This document shows positions 52,149 through 62,135 of a stretch of DNA of 64,000 nucleotides, one piece after another (position 1 is the stretch's first letter; each line of letters starts with the position of its first letter). The stretch spans positions 62,001 to 126,000 of the forward strand of contig NZ_VMNW02000012.1 of NCBI RefSeq assembly GCF_007713735.2, written 5' to 3'. Both the position numbers and the translations under genes were made by a program. The notes beneath the pieces were generated by a model. The model worked only from the letters and a program-made list of their open reading frames with translations, had not been told where the DNA came from and did no database searches. The stretch is from Amycolatopsis acidicola (GTDB lineage Bacteria; Actinomycetota; Actinomycetes; Mycobacteriales; Pseudonocardiaceae).

Positions 52149-52901
52149 ATGACTTCCCTGGCAGGCAAAGTCGCCATCGTCACGGGGGCGGGACGCGGGC
52201 TCGGCCGCGCGATGGCCGAGGCGCTCGCGGAAGCCGGCGCGCGGGTGACCGTCGCCTCGCGGACGGCGAAGGAACTGGACGCTTTCGTTGCCGAGCAAGA
52301 GAAAGCGGGCCGCGAAGCGCTGGCGTGCCCGACCGACATCACCGACGCGGCGGCCGTCGAGGCGATGGTCGAGGCGACGGTGGAGCGGTTCGGCCGGGTC
52401 GACATCCTGGTGAACAACTCCGGGATCGTCGCCACCACGCCCCTGCTGGAGCAGGAGCCCGAGGAGTGGGACAGGGTGATCGCGACCAACCTGCGCGGGG
52501 TCTACCTCGCGACCCGCGCGGCCGGCAAGCATCTCGTGGCACAGAAATCGGGCAAGGTCATCACCATCGCCTCGAACTTCGCCCTGCAGGGCGTGGCGAA
52601 TCACGCGGCCTATTCCGCGTCCAAGGCCGGGGTCCTCGCCTTCACCCGCTCGATGGCCGTCGAATGGTCCCGCCACGGCATCCAGGTCAACGCGATCGCC
52701 CCGGGCTACTTCGCCACCGACCTCAACGCCGGCATGCGCGCCGACGACGCGGTCATGGACAAGGTGCTGCGCGCGATCCCGGCGCGGCGGATGGGCGAGC
52801 CGGGCGAGATCAAACCCTGGCTGCTCCTGCTCGCCGGGCCCGAATCGGACTTCATGACCGGCGAGTACCTCGTGCTCGACGGCGGCCAGACCATCCGCTG
52901 A
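52149..52901 (+). CDS. Short-chain dehydrogenase/reductase (FabG-like)
   Basis: A 250-residue SDR. GAGRGLG at residues 13-19, an NNSG motif near residue 90, Ser near 142 and YSASK near 155 make the complete catalytic set. The start ATG directly abuts the dehydrogenase stop. The Arg-rich ASRTAKE after the second strand suggests NADP preference. It probably acts on a 3-hydroxy or 3-oxoacyl-CoA. Confidence 0.87.
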   Translation: MTSLAGKVAIVTGAGRGLGRAMAEALAEAGARVTVASRTAKELDAFVAEQEKAGREALACPTDITDAAAVEAMVEATVERFGRVDILVNNSGIVATTPLLEQEPEEWDRVIATNLRGVYLATRAAGKHLVAQKSGKVITIASNFALQGVANHAAYSASKAGVLAFTRSMAVEWSRHGIQVNAIAPGYFATDLNAGMRADDAVMDKVLRAIPARRMGEPGEIKPWLLLLAGPESDFMTGEYLVLDGGQTIR

Positions 52902-52919
52902 CAGAACGGAGACAACGAC

Positions 52920-53798
52920 GTGACTGCGCAGGAACGCACCGTCGCGGTGCTCGGTGCGGGGACCATGGGTTCCGGCATCGCCACCGTGATGGTCCGGGCC
53001 GGCTACCGGACCCTCCTCCACGACCTCGCCGACGACCGCGTCGAGCGCGGGGTTTCCACCGTGCGGGGTTTCCTCGCCAAGAGCGCGAAACTCGGCAAGC
53101 TCACCGAGGACGAGGCCGCCGCCGCGTCGGCCCGCATCGAGGGCACCACCGAACTGAAGGACCTCGCGGGCGCCGGGGTGGTGGTCGAGGCGATCTTCGA
53201 GGACCTGGCCGCGAAGAAGACGCTCTTCGGGGAGCTGGACGGCATCGTCGGCGAGGAAACCCTGTTCCACACCAACACTTCCACGCTGTCGGTCACCGGG
53301 ATCGCCTCGGGCTCGAAGCTCCCGGGGCGGGTCGTGGGCACGCACTACTGCAACCCGGCGCCGCTGATGAAGCTGGTCGAGGTGGCCGACGGCCGGCACA
53401 CCGCGAGCTGGGCGCACCAGGCGACGATCGAGTTCCTCGGCTCGCTGGGGAAGACCTCGGTGGTCACCAAGGACCGGCCGGGGTTCATCGTCAACCGGTT
53501 CCTGATCCCGTGGGAGAACAGCTGCATCCAGGCGCTGGAAAACGGCCTGGGCACGAAGGAATCCATCGACGCCGCGGTGACCGGCGCGCTGGGGCACCCG
53601 ATGGGCCCGTTCAAACTGCTCGACGTCGTGGGCATGGACATCCACCAGCAGGTCGCGACCCGGCTGTATGAACAGCTGCGCGACCCCAGGTTCTTCCCGC
53701 CGCCGATGGTCGACCGGATGGTCTCCGCCGGTGACCTCGGGCGCAAGACCGGGCGCGGCTTCTACACCTACGACGACACCCGCCTGTTCGGCTCTTGA
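52920..53798 (+). CDS. 3-hydroxyacyl-CoA dehydrogenase family protein
   Basis: A 292-residue NAD enzyme with the Rossmann motif GAGTMGSGIA at residues 11-20, the catalytic His in GTHYCNPAPLMKLVEV near residue 141, and the C-terminal domain motif DRPGFIVNRFLIP. The usual HFFNP reads HYCNP here. It starts at GTG 52920. It is one of two adjacent paralogues and may differ in chain length or stereochemistry from the next. Confidence 0.86.
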   Translation: MTAQERTVAVLGAGTMGSGIATVMVRAGYRTLLHDLADDRVERGVSTVRGFLAKSAKLGKLTEDEAAAASARIEGTTELKDLAGAGVVVEAIFEDLAAKKTLFGELDGIVGEETLFHTNTSTLSVTGIASGSKLPGRVVGTHYCNPAPLMKLVEVADGRHTASWAHQATIEFLGSLGKTSVVTKDRPGFIVNRFLIPWENSCIQALENGLGTKESIDAAVTGALGHPMGPFKLLDVVGMDIHQQVATRLYEQLRDPRFFPPPMVDRMVSAGDLGRKTGRGFYTYDDTRLFGS

Positions 53799-53809
53799 GG
53801 AGGCCCTCC

Positions 53810-54676
53810 ATGTCCGACATCCACAACGTGGCGGTGCTCGGTTTCGGCACCATGGGCGCCGGGATCGCGCAGACCGTCGCCGCCTCCGGCCGTCCGGTCA
53901 CCGTGCTCGAAACGGGCCAGGACCGGATCGACGCCGGGCTCGCGCACCTTCGCTCCTTTGTGGACGGTGGCGTGCGGCGCGGCAAGCTCACCGAGGCCGG
54001 GCGGGACGAGCTGCTCGCCCGTGTCCGGCCGGTCACCGACGTGGCCGGGCTGGCGGGCAGCGATCTCGTGATCGAGGCCGTCACCGAACGGCCCGACGTC
54101 AAACGGGAGCTGCTTTCCCGCGTGGCGGCCGTGGTTTCCGCCGAAGCGCTCATCGTCACCAACACCTCGGCGCTGTCGGTGACCGACCTCGCCGGCGCGG
54201 TCCCGAACCCGGAACGCTTCGCTGGCCTGCACTTCTTCAACCCCGCGCCGGTGATGAAGGTGGTCGAGGTGGTGCGCGCGCTGCAGACCGCGCCGGCCAC
54301 CATCGACAGGCTGGCCGCGTTCGCTGAGGCCATCGCGAAGGACCCGGTCGTGGTGAAGGACCGGCCCGGGTTCCTGGTGAACCACCTGCTGATCCCGTAC
54401 CTCAACGACGTGATCACCGAGTACGACCACGAGCTGGCCACGGCCGAGGACATCGACACCGCGCTCAAGCTCGGGCTCGGCTACAAACTCGGCCCGCTCG
54501 AACTGCTCGACCTGATCGGGCTCGACGTGCACGAGCACGCCACGCGCAGCGCGTACGACGCCACCCTCGACCCGCGCTTCGCGCCGCCGCCGCTGCTGCG
54601 GCAGATGGTGGCCGCCGGCCATCTCGGCGCCAAGAACGGGCAGGGATTCCGCACAGGGAAGGAAAACGCTCAGTGA
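53810..54676 (+). CDS. 3-hydroxyacyl-CoA dehydrogenase family protein (paralogue)
   Basis: A 288-residue enzyme with GFGTMGAGIAQ at the N-terminus and the canonical GLHFFNPAPVMKVVEVV active-site segment near residue 142, then DRPGFLVNHLLIP. ATG 53810 follows AGGAGG at six bases; a TTG at 53795 reads through that site and is rejected. Two such genes in tandem suggest either substrate specialisation or a heteromer. Confidence 0.87.
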   Translation: MSDIHNVAVLGFGTMGAGIAQTVAASGRPVTVLETGQDRIDAGLAHLRSFVDGGVRRGKLTEAGRDELLARVRPVTDVAGLAGSDLVIEAVTERPDVKRELLSRVAAVVSAEALIVTNTSALSVTDLAGAVPNPERFAGLHFFNPAPVMKVVEVVRALQTAPATIDRLAAFAEAIAKDPVVVKDRPGFLVNHLLIPYLNDVITEYDHELATAEDIDTALKLGLGYKLGPLELLDLIGLDVHEHATRSAYDATLDPRFAPPPLLRQMVAAGHLGAKNGQGFRTGKENAQ

Positions 54677-55452
54677 CGAGCTACACCGACATCCTCGTCG
54701 ACCGGGACGGCCCGGTCCTCACCATCACGCTCAACCGGCCGGAGAACGGCAACAAGTTCCGGCACGAAACGTGCCTGGAGCTCTCCGACGCGCTGCAGCG
54801 CTTCCGGGTCGACCCCGCCCTGCGCGTGGCCGTGCTCACCGGGGCGGGCGAGAAGTTCTTCTGCATCGGCGGCGAACACGATCACGCCACCTCGCTCGAC
54901 CAGTCGCAGGTGCTGCCGATCATCGACGTCTACCAGGCGATCGACACCATCCCGAAGCCGGTCATCGCGGCGGTCAACGGGTTCGCGGTCGGCGGCGGCA
55001 ACGTGCTGCACACGGTGTGCGATCTGACGATCGCCGCCGAGAACGCCGTGTTCCGGCAGGTCGGCCCGATGGTGGGCAGTTTCGACGCGGGCTACGGCAG
55101 CTGGTATCTCGAGGACACCATCGGCCGTAAGCGCGCCAAGGAGATGTGGTACCTCAACCGCAAATACACCGCCGAGCAGGCGCTGGCGATGGGGCTGGCC
55201 AACGAGGTCGTCCCCGCCGACCGGCTGCGCGCCAGGGCGGACGAGGTCGCGCGCGAGATCGCCAGCCGCAGCCCGATGGCGATCGGGGGCCTCAAGGCCG
55301 CGTTCTCCGGCAAGCACAACGGTGTCTCCGGCCAGGCCCGGATGGCGCACGACCAGCTGCTGACCGTGTACCTGACCACGCAGGAAGCGCAGGAGGTCAG
55401 CGCGTCGTTCGGTGAGAAGCGCAAGCCCGACCCCGACAGGTTCTGGAAATGA
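54673..55452 (+). CDS. Enoyl-CoA hydratase/isomerase family protein
   Basis: A 259-residue crotonase fold. The motif FFCIGGEHDHATSLD near residue 60 replaces the usual CAGGD, and NGFAVGGGNVLHTVCDL gives the second oxyanion site. GPMVGSFDAGYGSWYL follows, which resembles 1,4-dihydroxy-2-naphthoyl-CoA synthase or ring-cleaving 6-oxocyclohex-type crotonases more than simple hydratases. This hints that the operon handles a cyclic or branched acyl-CoA. Starts at GTG 54673, overlapping its neighbour. Confidence 0.8.
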   Translation: MTSYTDILVDRDGPVLTITLNRPENGNKFRHETCLELSDALQRFRVDPALRVAVLTGAGEKFFCIGGEHDHATSLDQSQVLPIIDVYQAIDTIPKPVIAAVNGFAVGGGNVLHTVCDLTIAAENAVFRQVGPMVGSFDAGYGSWYLEDTIGRKRAKEMWYLNRKYTAEQALAMGLANEVVPADRLRARADEVAREIASRSPMAIGGLKAAFSGKHNGVSGQARMAHDQLLTVYLTTQEAQEVSASFGEKRKPDPDRFWK

Positions 55453-56408
55453 GCCGCAACACCCCGCCGCTGACCGGGGAGCAGGCCGACCTCGCCGGGA
55501 TGCTGGACGCGCTGATGTCCGATGTGGACAGTGCGCTGGCTGACGAGCGGCCGGCCGACGTGGCGGCGCTGAGGGCCCGGCTGGCCGGGCTGGGAGTGTG
55601 GACGCTGGGCGTGCCCGAGGCGCTGGGCGGTGGCGGCGCGGACGGCGCGCTCACCGCCGCGGCGTTCGCGCGGCTCGGCCGGGGCTGGGCCGCGCTCGCC
55701 TGGGCGGCCGTGCAGGCGCACGCCGCCGCCGAGTTGCTGACCGAGCATCCTGAACTGCGCGAACGTATCCACGCCGGTGAGGTCGCGATCGCCGTGACGC
55801 GCGGCGAACGCGTGGACGCGGCAGGGGAGCGGCCGCACGTCATCGTGCTCGACGACGGTGGCGCCCGGCTGTACGAACCGGCGGCGCTGGAGTACCGCGC
55901 CGTGCGTCACACCGGTTTGGGCGGCGCCTTGACGCGCGTGATCGAGCCGCGCGGCGAGGGCATCGCGCTGACCGGTGACGTCGACGCCGCGAAGGTCCGG
56001 CTCTGGCTGGGCGCCGCCGCGGTGGCGGCCGGAATCGCCGACGCCGCAAGCGAAGCCGCGCTCGACTACAGCGCGGGACGCAGGCAGTTCGGCGCCGCGT
56101 TGACGGCACTGCCGACAGTGCGTGACTCGCTGCTCGGCTCATCGGGCGCTGCGGCGGTGTTGCTGCGCCAGGTTCTGCGGAGCGCGGACTCCACGCCGTG
56201 GCAGGCGGCGGCGGTGCTCGACACCGCGTGCGAGTCGGCGATCGACGTGGCGGCGAAAGCCCTGCAGTCCCACGGCGGCTACGGCTATCTCACCGAGTAT
56301 CCCGCCGAACGCCTCCTGCGTGACGCGGTGTCGCTGCGTGCGGCGAGCGACACGGCCGGCGCCCGCCGGGCAGGGGCGTCCGAACTGGCCGGCTCCGGGA
56401 AAGGATGA
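55449..56408 (+). CDS. Acyl-CoA dehydrogenase-like protein lacking the catalytic Glu
   Basis: A 319-residue protein, about 70-80 residues shorter than full acyl-CoA dehydrogenases. The C-terminal helical domain is recognisable (DYSAGRRQFGAALTALPTVRDSL, shown in part, and LQSHGGYGYLTEYP). The N-terminal region retains GVWTLGVPEALGGGG. The final GTxE motif that carries the base in the operon's other dehydrogenase is absent; the sequence reads LRAASDTAGAR. It may be the non-catalytic subunit of a heteromeric dehydrogenase, as in actinobacterial steroid side-chain enzymes. Confidence 0.8.
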   Translation: MSRNTPPLTGEQADLAGMLDALMSDVDSALADERPADVAALRARLAGLGVWTLGVPEALGGGGADGALTAAAFARLGRGWAALAWAAVQAHAAAELLTEHPELRERIHAGEVAIAVTRGERVDAAGERPHVIVLDDGGARLYEPAALEYRAVRHTGLGGALTRVIEPRGEGIALTGDVDAAKVRLWLGAAAVAAGIADAASEAALDYSAGRRQFGAALTALPTVRDSLLGSSGAAAVLLRQVLRSADSTPWQAAAVLDTACESAIDVAAKALQSHGGYGYLTEYPAERLLRDAVSLRAASDTAGARRAGASELAGSGKG

Positions 56409-56410
56409 GC

Positions 56411-58074
<1,664 letters not shown>

Positions 58075-58078
<4 letters not shown>

Positions 58079-59202
58079 CGACCGACATCCGCCCGCTGGA
58101 CGGCATCCGCGTGCTGGACCTGTCCACGCTGCTGCCGGGCCCGCTCGGCACCCTGTTCCTCGCCGAGGCCGGCGCCGACGTGATCAAGATCGAACGACCC
58201 GGCCACGGTGACGAAATGCGTTCGTACGTCCCGAAACTGGGCGAGGCGAGCGCGAACTACGCGGTGCTGAACCGGGGCAAGCGGGCGTTCGCGGCCGATC
58301 TCAAGGACCCGGCCGACCGCGACCGGGTGCTCGACCTCGCGGCGAGCGCCGACGTGGTGATGGAACAGTTCCGCCCCGGCGTCGCGGACCGGCTCGGCCT
58401 CGGCTACGACCAGGTCCGGGCCCGCAACCCGAAAATCGTGTACTGCTCGATCACCGGTTACGGGCAGACCGGCCCGCACACCGCGCGGGCAGGGCACGAT
58501 CTGAACTATCTCGCCGAATCCGGGCTGCTGGGCGTGGTCACCGACGGCACCGGCGCTCCGCAGCTGCCGGTGTCGGTGCTGGCGGACATCGCCGGTGGCA
58601 GCTACCCGGCGGTGCTGAACATCCTGCTGGCCTTGCGGCAGCGCGATCTCACCGGAAGGGGCAGCAGGCTGGACATCTCGATGGCGCACAACCTCCAGGT
58701 GCTCGCGTACGGGTATTTCGCGGCGCACCAGGGCAGCGGCGAATGGCCGCGCCCGGGCCGGGAACAGCTCACCGGCGGCAGCCCGCGCTACCGCATCTAT
58801 TCCACTTCGGACGGTCGGCACGTCGCGGTCGGCGCGCTGGAGCGGAAGTTCTGGGAGCGCCTGGCCGTGCTGATCGGCCTTCCCGCCCGGCTGGTCGACG
58901 ACGAGGGGCAGGAGGACGTGGTGATCGCCGCGGTCGCCGAGCGCATCGGCGCGCACCCCGCCGAATACTGGCGCAAGGTCTTCGACGGTGAGGACGTGTG
59001 CGCCACCGTGGTGTCCACTTGGGACGAAGCGGTGGACGCGGGTCTCGTCGAGCCCGACCGCCCGGAACGCCTCACCGGCCCCGGTTTCGACGTCGGCACG
59101 CTGCGCAGCCCGCTCGACCCGGCCCTGCGCGGAACTCCGGGTGCCGTGGGGTATCCGTCGCTGGATCCGCTGCCCGCCGACGTCGGCGGCCTCTGGCGCT
59201 AA
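58075..59202 (+). CDS. Type III CoA-transferase/racemase family protein (CaiB/AMACR-like)
   Basis: A 375-residue family III protein: GIRVLDLSTLLPGPLGTLFL at the N-terminus and GADVIKIERPG. The middle segment GSPRYRIYSTSDGRHVAVGALE is characteristic of the alpha-methylacyl-CoA racemase branch. At the site where the family usually has Asp, the sequence reads LDISMAHNLQ, so the usual nucleophile or base seems to be replaced. It may be a racemase or an atypical transferase. Confidence 0.82.
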
Positions 59203-59230
59203 CCGGTTTTTCCCGAGAGGAGAGTTTTTC

Positions 59231-60220
59231 GTGCGTGCCGCGCTCGTCAAGGAATTCGGTGCCCCCGCTTCCGCGCTGGTGGTCGAGGAAGTGCCCGATC
59301 TCGTGCCAGGGCCCGGTGAGGTGATCGTGGAGGTGGCCGCGGTCAGCGTGAACTTCCCGGACATCCTCGTGGTGGAGGGGACCTACCAGAACCTGCCGCC
59401 GCGGCCGTTCAGCCCGGGCAAGGAAGCGGCGGGCCGCGTGCTCGCCGTCGGCGAAGGCGTGCGGCGGCTTTCGGTGGGGGACAGGGTACTCACGCTCGTC
59501 GAGTACGGCGGGTACGCCGAACAGCTGCGCGTGCCCGAGGAACTCGTGATGGAGCTGCCGGACACGATGTCGTACGAGGAGGCCGCGGCGTTCGGCCTCG
59601 TCTACAGCACCGCGTACTTCGGCCTGCTGCGGCGCGGTCAGCTGAAGGCCGGGGAGACGGTGCTGATCACCGGCGCCGGTGGTGGCGTCGGTTCGGCCGG
59701 GGTCCAGGTCGCGAAGGCTTACGGCGCAACGGTGATCGCGCTGGCGCAGGACGAGGCGAAGGCGGAACTGGCCCGTGCGCAAGGAGCGGACCACGTGCTC
59801 ACGTCCACTCCGGACACTCTTTGCGACGACGTGCGCGCGCTGACCGGCGGGCGCGGGGTCGACGTCACGCTGGAGATGCTCGGCGGGGACTTCCTCAGCC
59901 AGATCATCCGCTGTACGGCCTGGGAGGGCCGGATCGTGATCGTCGGGTTCGCGTCCGGCGGGCAGAACCCGATCAAGCCGGGGCACGTGCTGGTCAAGAG
60001 CATCAGTGTCGTCGGCCTGCAGAGCAGCGACTACCGCGACCGGATGCCGGAACTGATGCGCTCCACGATGGCGGAGATGTTCGCCCTGCACGCCGACGGC
60101 AGGCTGAAGGCCACTGTGGACACCACGTTCCCGCTGGAGCAGGCCGCGGACGCGCTGCAGTACGTCAAGGACGGCCGGGTGCGCGGGAAGGTCGTCATCA
60201 CCACCGGCAAAGGCGCGTAA
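59231..60220 (+). CDS. NADPH:quinone reductase-like medium-chain dehydrogenase (zinc-free)
   Basis: A 329-residue MDR-family protein with the cofactor motif GAGGGVGSAGVQVAK near residue 144 and no structural zinc cysteines. The N-terminal pattern VRAALVKEFGAPASALVVEE and NFPDILVVEGTY are typical of quinone oxidoreductases and enoyl-CoA reductases of this class. GTG 59231 has AGGAG upstream. It ends the operon; a GC-rich hairpin follows at 60252. Confidence 0.86.
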   Translation: MRAALVKEFGAPASALVVEEVPDLVPGPGEVIVEVAAVSVNFPDILVVEGTYQNLPPRPFSPGKEAAGRVLAVGEGVRRLSVGDRVLTLVEYGGYAEQLRVPEELVMELPDTMSYEEAAAFGLVYSTAYFGLLRRGQLKAGETVLITGAGGGVGSAGVQVAKAYGATVIALAQDEAKAELARAQGADHVLTSTPDTLCDDVRALTGGRGVDVTLEMLGGDFLSQIIRCTAWEGRIVIVGFASGGQNPIKPGHVLVKSISVVGLQSSDYRDRMPELMRSTMAEMFALHADGRLKATVDTTFPLEQAADALQYVKDGRVRGKVVITTGKGA

Positions 60221-60251
60221 CGGCCTGGCCGCGGTTCGGTGACGTCGTGGT

Positions 60252-60277
60252 GGGGCGGGCCTGGCAGGGCCCGCCCC
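60252..60277. terminator. GC-rich hairpin between convergent genes
   Basis: GGGGCGGGCC and GGCCCGCCCC form a ten-base-pair stem with a six-base loop. It lies between the convergent quinone-reductase and SnoaL-like genes. No T run follows, as is usual for actinobacterial terminators. Confidence 0.6.
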
Positions 60278-60317
60278 GCACGGTCAACGGGCGCTCCGCG
60301 AACTCGTGCCTCCTGGT

Positions 60318-60755
60318 TCAGGTCGTGGACTGCGGAACGGCGGTTTCCGGGATGATGCCGAGTTGCCGCAGGGAGCCGAGCAGGTCGTAGTTGACCCACT
60401 CCTCGACGACGCGGTCACCATCCCACTTGTCGCAGCTCATGCCGCTCATCACATAGGTTTTGCCGGTGGCGGGCAGGCCGCGGAACTCGTTGCGGGCGGT
60501 GCCCGCGAGTGTCCATCTGGCCGCGGTCAGGTCACCGTCGACGAGAATGTCATGGATATCCATGTGCAGATCGGGCTGCGCGTGCCGCAGCTGCTCGATC
60601 TGCTGTTTCATGCCGGCGACGCCGTCCACGGGGAAGCTCGGGTCGTGGAAGGAACAATGCGCGGCGTACAGCTCGTCGCACGCCTCGGTGTGGCCGTTGT
60701 TCCATGCCTGGTCCATGAACCGGCGCAGGGATTCCCGGCGCTCGTCTGGGGTCAC
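60318..60755 (-). CDS. SnoaL-like (NTF2-fold) polyketide-cyclase family protein
   Basis: A 145-residue NTF2-like protein with FHDPSFPVDGVAGMKQQIEQ near residue 40, MDIHDILVDGDLTAARWTL, and a C-terminal GDRVVEEWVNYDLLGSLRQLG, the standard ester-cyclase/SnoaL pattern. GTG 60755 is used because GAAGGAGA lies just upstream; the longer ATG-initiated frame overlaps that site. Such proteins in catabolic settings have varied or unknown functions. Confidence 0.82.
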   Translation of the reverse strand: MTPDERRESLRRFMDQAWNNGHTEACDELYAAHCSFHDPSFPVDGVAGMKQQIEQLRHAQPDLHMDIHDILVDGDLTAARWTLAGTARNEFRGLPATGKTYVMSGMSCDKWDGDRVVEEWVNYDLLGSLRQLGIIPETAVPQSTT

Positions 60756-60874
60756 GACTGTCTCCTTCTTCGTACAGCGCGATCGCACCGGTCTCTCGCA
60801 CCACCGGAGGAACACGACCGCGACAGTCCAATTGAGACGCCGGCGGGCAGGCGAGTCTAGAGGCGTTAGACCTC

Positions 60875-61380
60875 ACAACCGCGAGATGCCGCTATGGCCG
60901 GAGTCCGGCCCGGCCACCGGGGTGGTGGCGTGTCTTCGGTCGAAGCGTGAGCACGGGCACGGCTTTTTCCCGCAACCGCGACGCGATTCCGCACCCGGAG
61001 CCGAGCCCGGTCGAGCCCCGGCCGCGCCACCCAGCGCAAGCCCGGCTCACCCGGAACCCGGCCCCGCCCACCGGGGGCGCTTCACCCACGTGGCTCCGGC
61101 CGCCCAGCGTAAGCCCGACCGCTGAGTGCAACCGCGGCTCACGCAACCTCGGCTCACGCATCCCCGGCCCATCCGGAACCCGGCCCCGCCCACCGGGCGC
61201 GCTCTACCCGCGTAGCCCCGGCCGCCCAGCGCAAGCCCGACCGCCGAGCGCAACCCCGGCTCACGCAACCCCGCCTCACGCAACCCCGCCTCACGCAACC
61301 CCGCCTCACGCAACCCCGCCTCACGCAACCCCGCCTCACGCAACCCCGCCTCACGCAACCCCGCCTCACCCGAACCCCAA
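60875..61380. repeat. Repeat-rich intergenic tract with a 15-bp tandem array
   Basis: Seven perfect copies of TCACGCAACCCCGCC run from 61261 to 61365, with degenerate copies on both sides. Upstream, a unit of about 120 bp beginning CCGGAACCCGGCCCCGCC is present at 61051 and again, imperfectly, at 61173. Both strands stay open (HATPP pentapeptide repeats on plus; GLREA repeats on minus), but there is no ribosome site or known domain. It is treated as non-coding. The rest of the 60756-61434 gap shows nothing else apart from the GntR promoter at its end. Confidence 0.75.
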
Positions 61381-61397
61381 TTCTCGGGAAAAGTGCC

Positions 61398-61427
61398 TTG
61401 TCCTCGCGATAGGCAGGATGTATACAT
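61398..61427 (+). promoter_or_regulatory. Promoter with overlapping palindromic operator, leaderless GntR gene
   Basis: TTGTCC (61398-61403) and TATACA (61421-61426) are spaced exactly 17 bp apart. The perfect palindrome ATGTATACAT (61418-61427) overlaps the -10, as for an autoregulated GntR gene. The start point would fall at about 61433-61435, on the ATG at 61435. Confidence 0.65.
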
Positions 61428-61434
61428 GTTGCCT

Positions 61435-62106
61435 ATGAGTGGTGAGCGGGTGGGCGGCAGCGCACAGGACGTGACCTACCGGTGGCTGAAACAGCACATC
61501 GGGACGTTGCCGCGGGACGCGGGCTCCTTTTTGACCGAGTCCGAGGTGGCGGTGGCGACCGGGATGTCGCGCACACCGGTGCGCGAGGCGCTGCTGCGGT
61601 TGGAGACCGAGGGGCTGCTGCAGATCGTGCCGAAGAAAGGCGCCTTCGTGCCCCCGATCTCGGACGCCGATGTCCGGGCGGTGCTGCAGGCCAGGGCGTT
61701 GCTGGAGGACTGGTCCGCCCGGCGGGTCGTTCCCACGTCACCGGATTTCCTTACCCGGCTGGAAGAACTGGTGGCCGAGCAGCGGACCCTGGTCGGCGAC
61801 CCGATGGCGTTCATCGTCTGCGACCGGGCCTTCCACCGGGCGATCGTCGAACAGGCCGGCAACCCGGTGCTCGCGGAGTTCTACGAATCGTTGCGGGACA
61901 GGCAGATCCGGATGGGTGTGCGCGCGGTGGCCAGCTCGGCGAACCGCGCCGAGGTGGTGCTGTCCGAGCATTCGGCGATCGTGGAAGCCCTGCGTTCGGG
62001 AGATCCCGACGTGGCCGCGGACGCGCACATCACCCACCTGCGCAGCACCATGGCCGCGCTGGGCGTGTCCGGCGGGGAGCCGGAGCAGCGCGGCTCTCTG
62101 TGGTGA
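61435..62106 (+). CDS. GntR family (FCD) transcriptional regulator
   Basis: A 223-residue regulator. The winged helix includes FLTESEVAVATGMSRTPVREALLRLETEGLL (in outline) and KKGAFVPPISDADV; the FCD domain has FIVCDRAFHRAIVEQAGN and SEHSAIVEAL metal-type residues. ATG 61435 is chosen because the predicted transcript starts there; upstream in-frame ATGs at 61393 and 61426 fall within the promoter. Its stop is close to the monooxygenase start, so it probably forms an autoregulated operon with it. Confidence 0.85.
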   Translation: MSGERVGGSAQDVTYRWLKQHIGTLPRDAGSFLTESEVAVATGMSRTPVREALLRLETEGLLQIVPKKGAFVPPISDADVRAVLQARALLEDWSARRVVPTSPDFLTRLEELVAEQRTLVGDPMAFIVCDRAFHRAIVEQAGNPVLAEFYESLRDRQIRMGVRAVASSANRAEVVLSEHSAIVEALRSGDPDVAADAHITHLRSTMAALGVSGGEPEQRGSLW

Positions 62107-62135
62107 ATGGCCCGACGACAGTGACGAGGTGGGTT

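Noticed and set aside
50115..53645. A 1176-residue minus-strand open frame.
   Set aside because: It is antisense to four well-supported genes and reflects the third-position GC bias of the opposite strand.
61261..61365. A CRISPR array.
   Set aside because: The 15-bp units are directly adjacent with no spacers, and no cas gene is in the window.
61047..61427. Minus-strand 126-residue and plus-strand 163-residue repeat proteins.
   Set aside because: No ribosome site or known domain; the open frames result from a stop-free 15-bp repeat.
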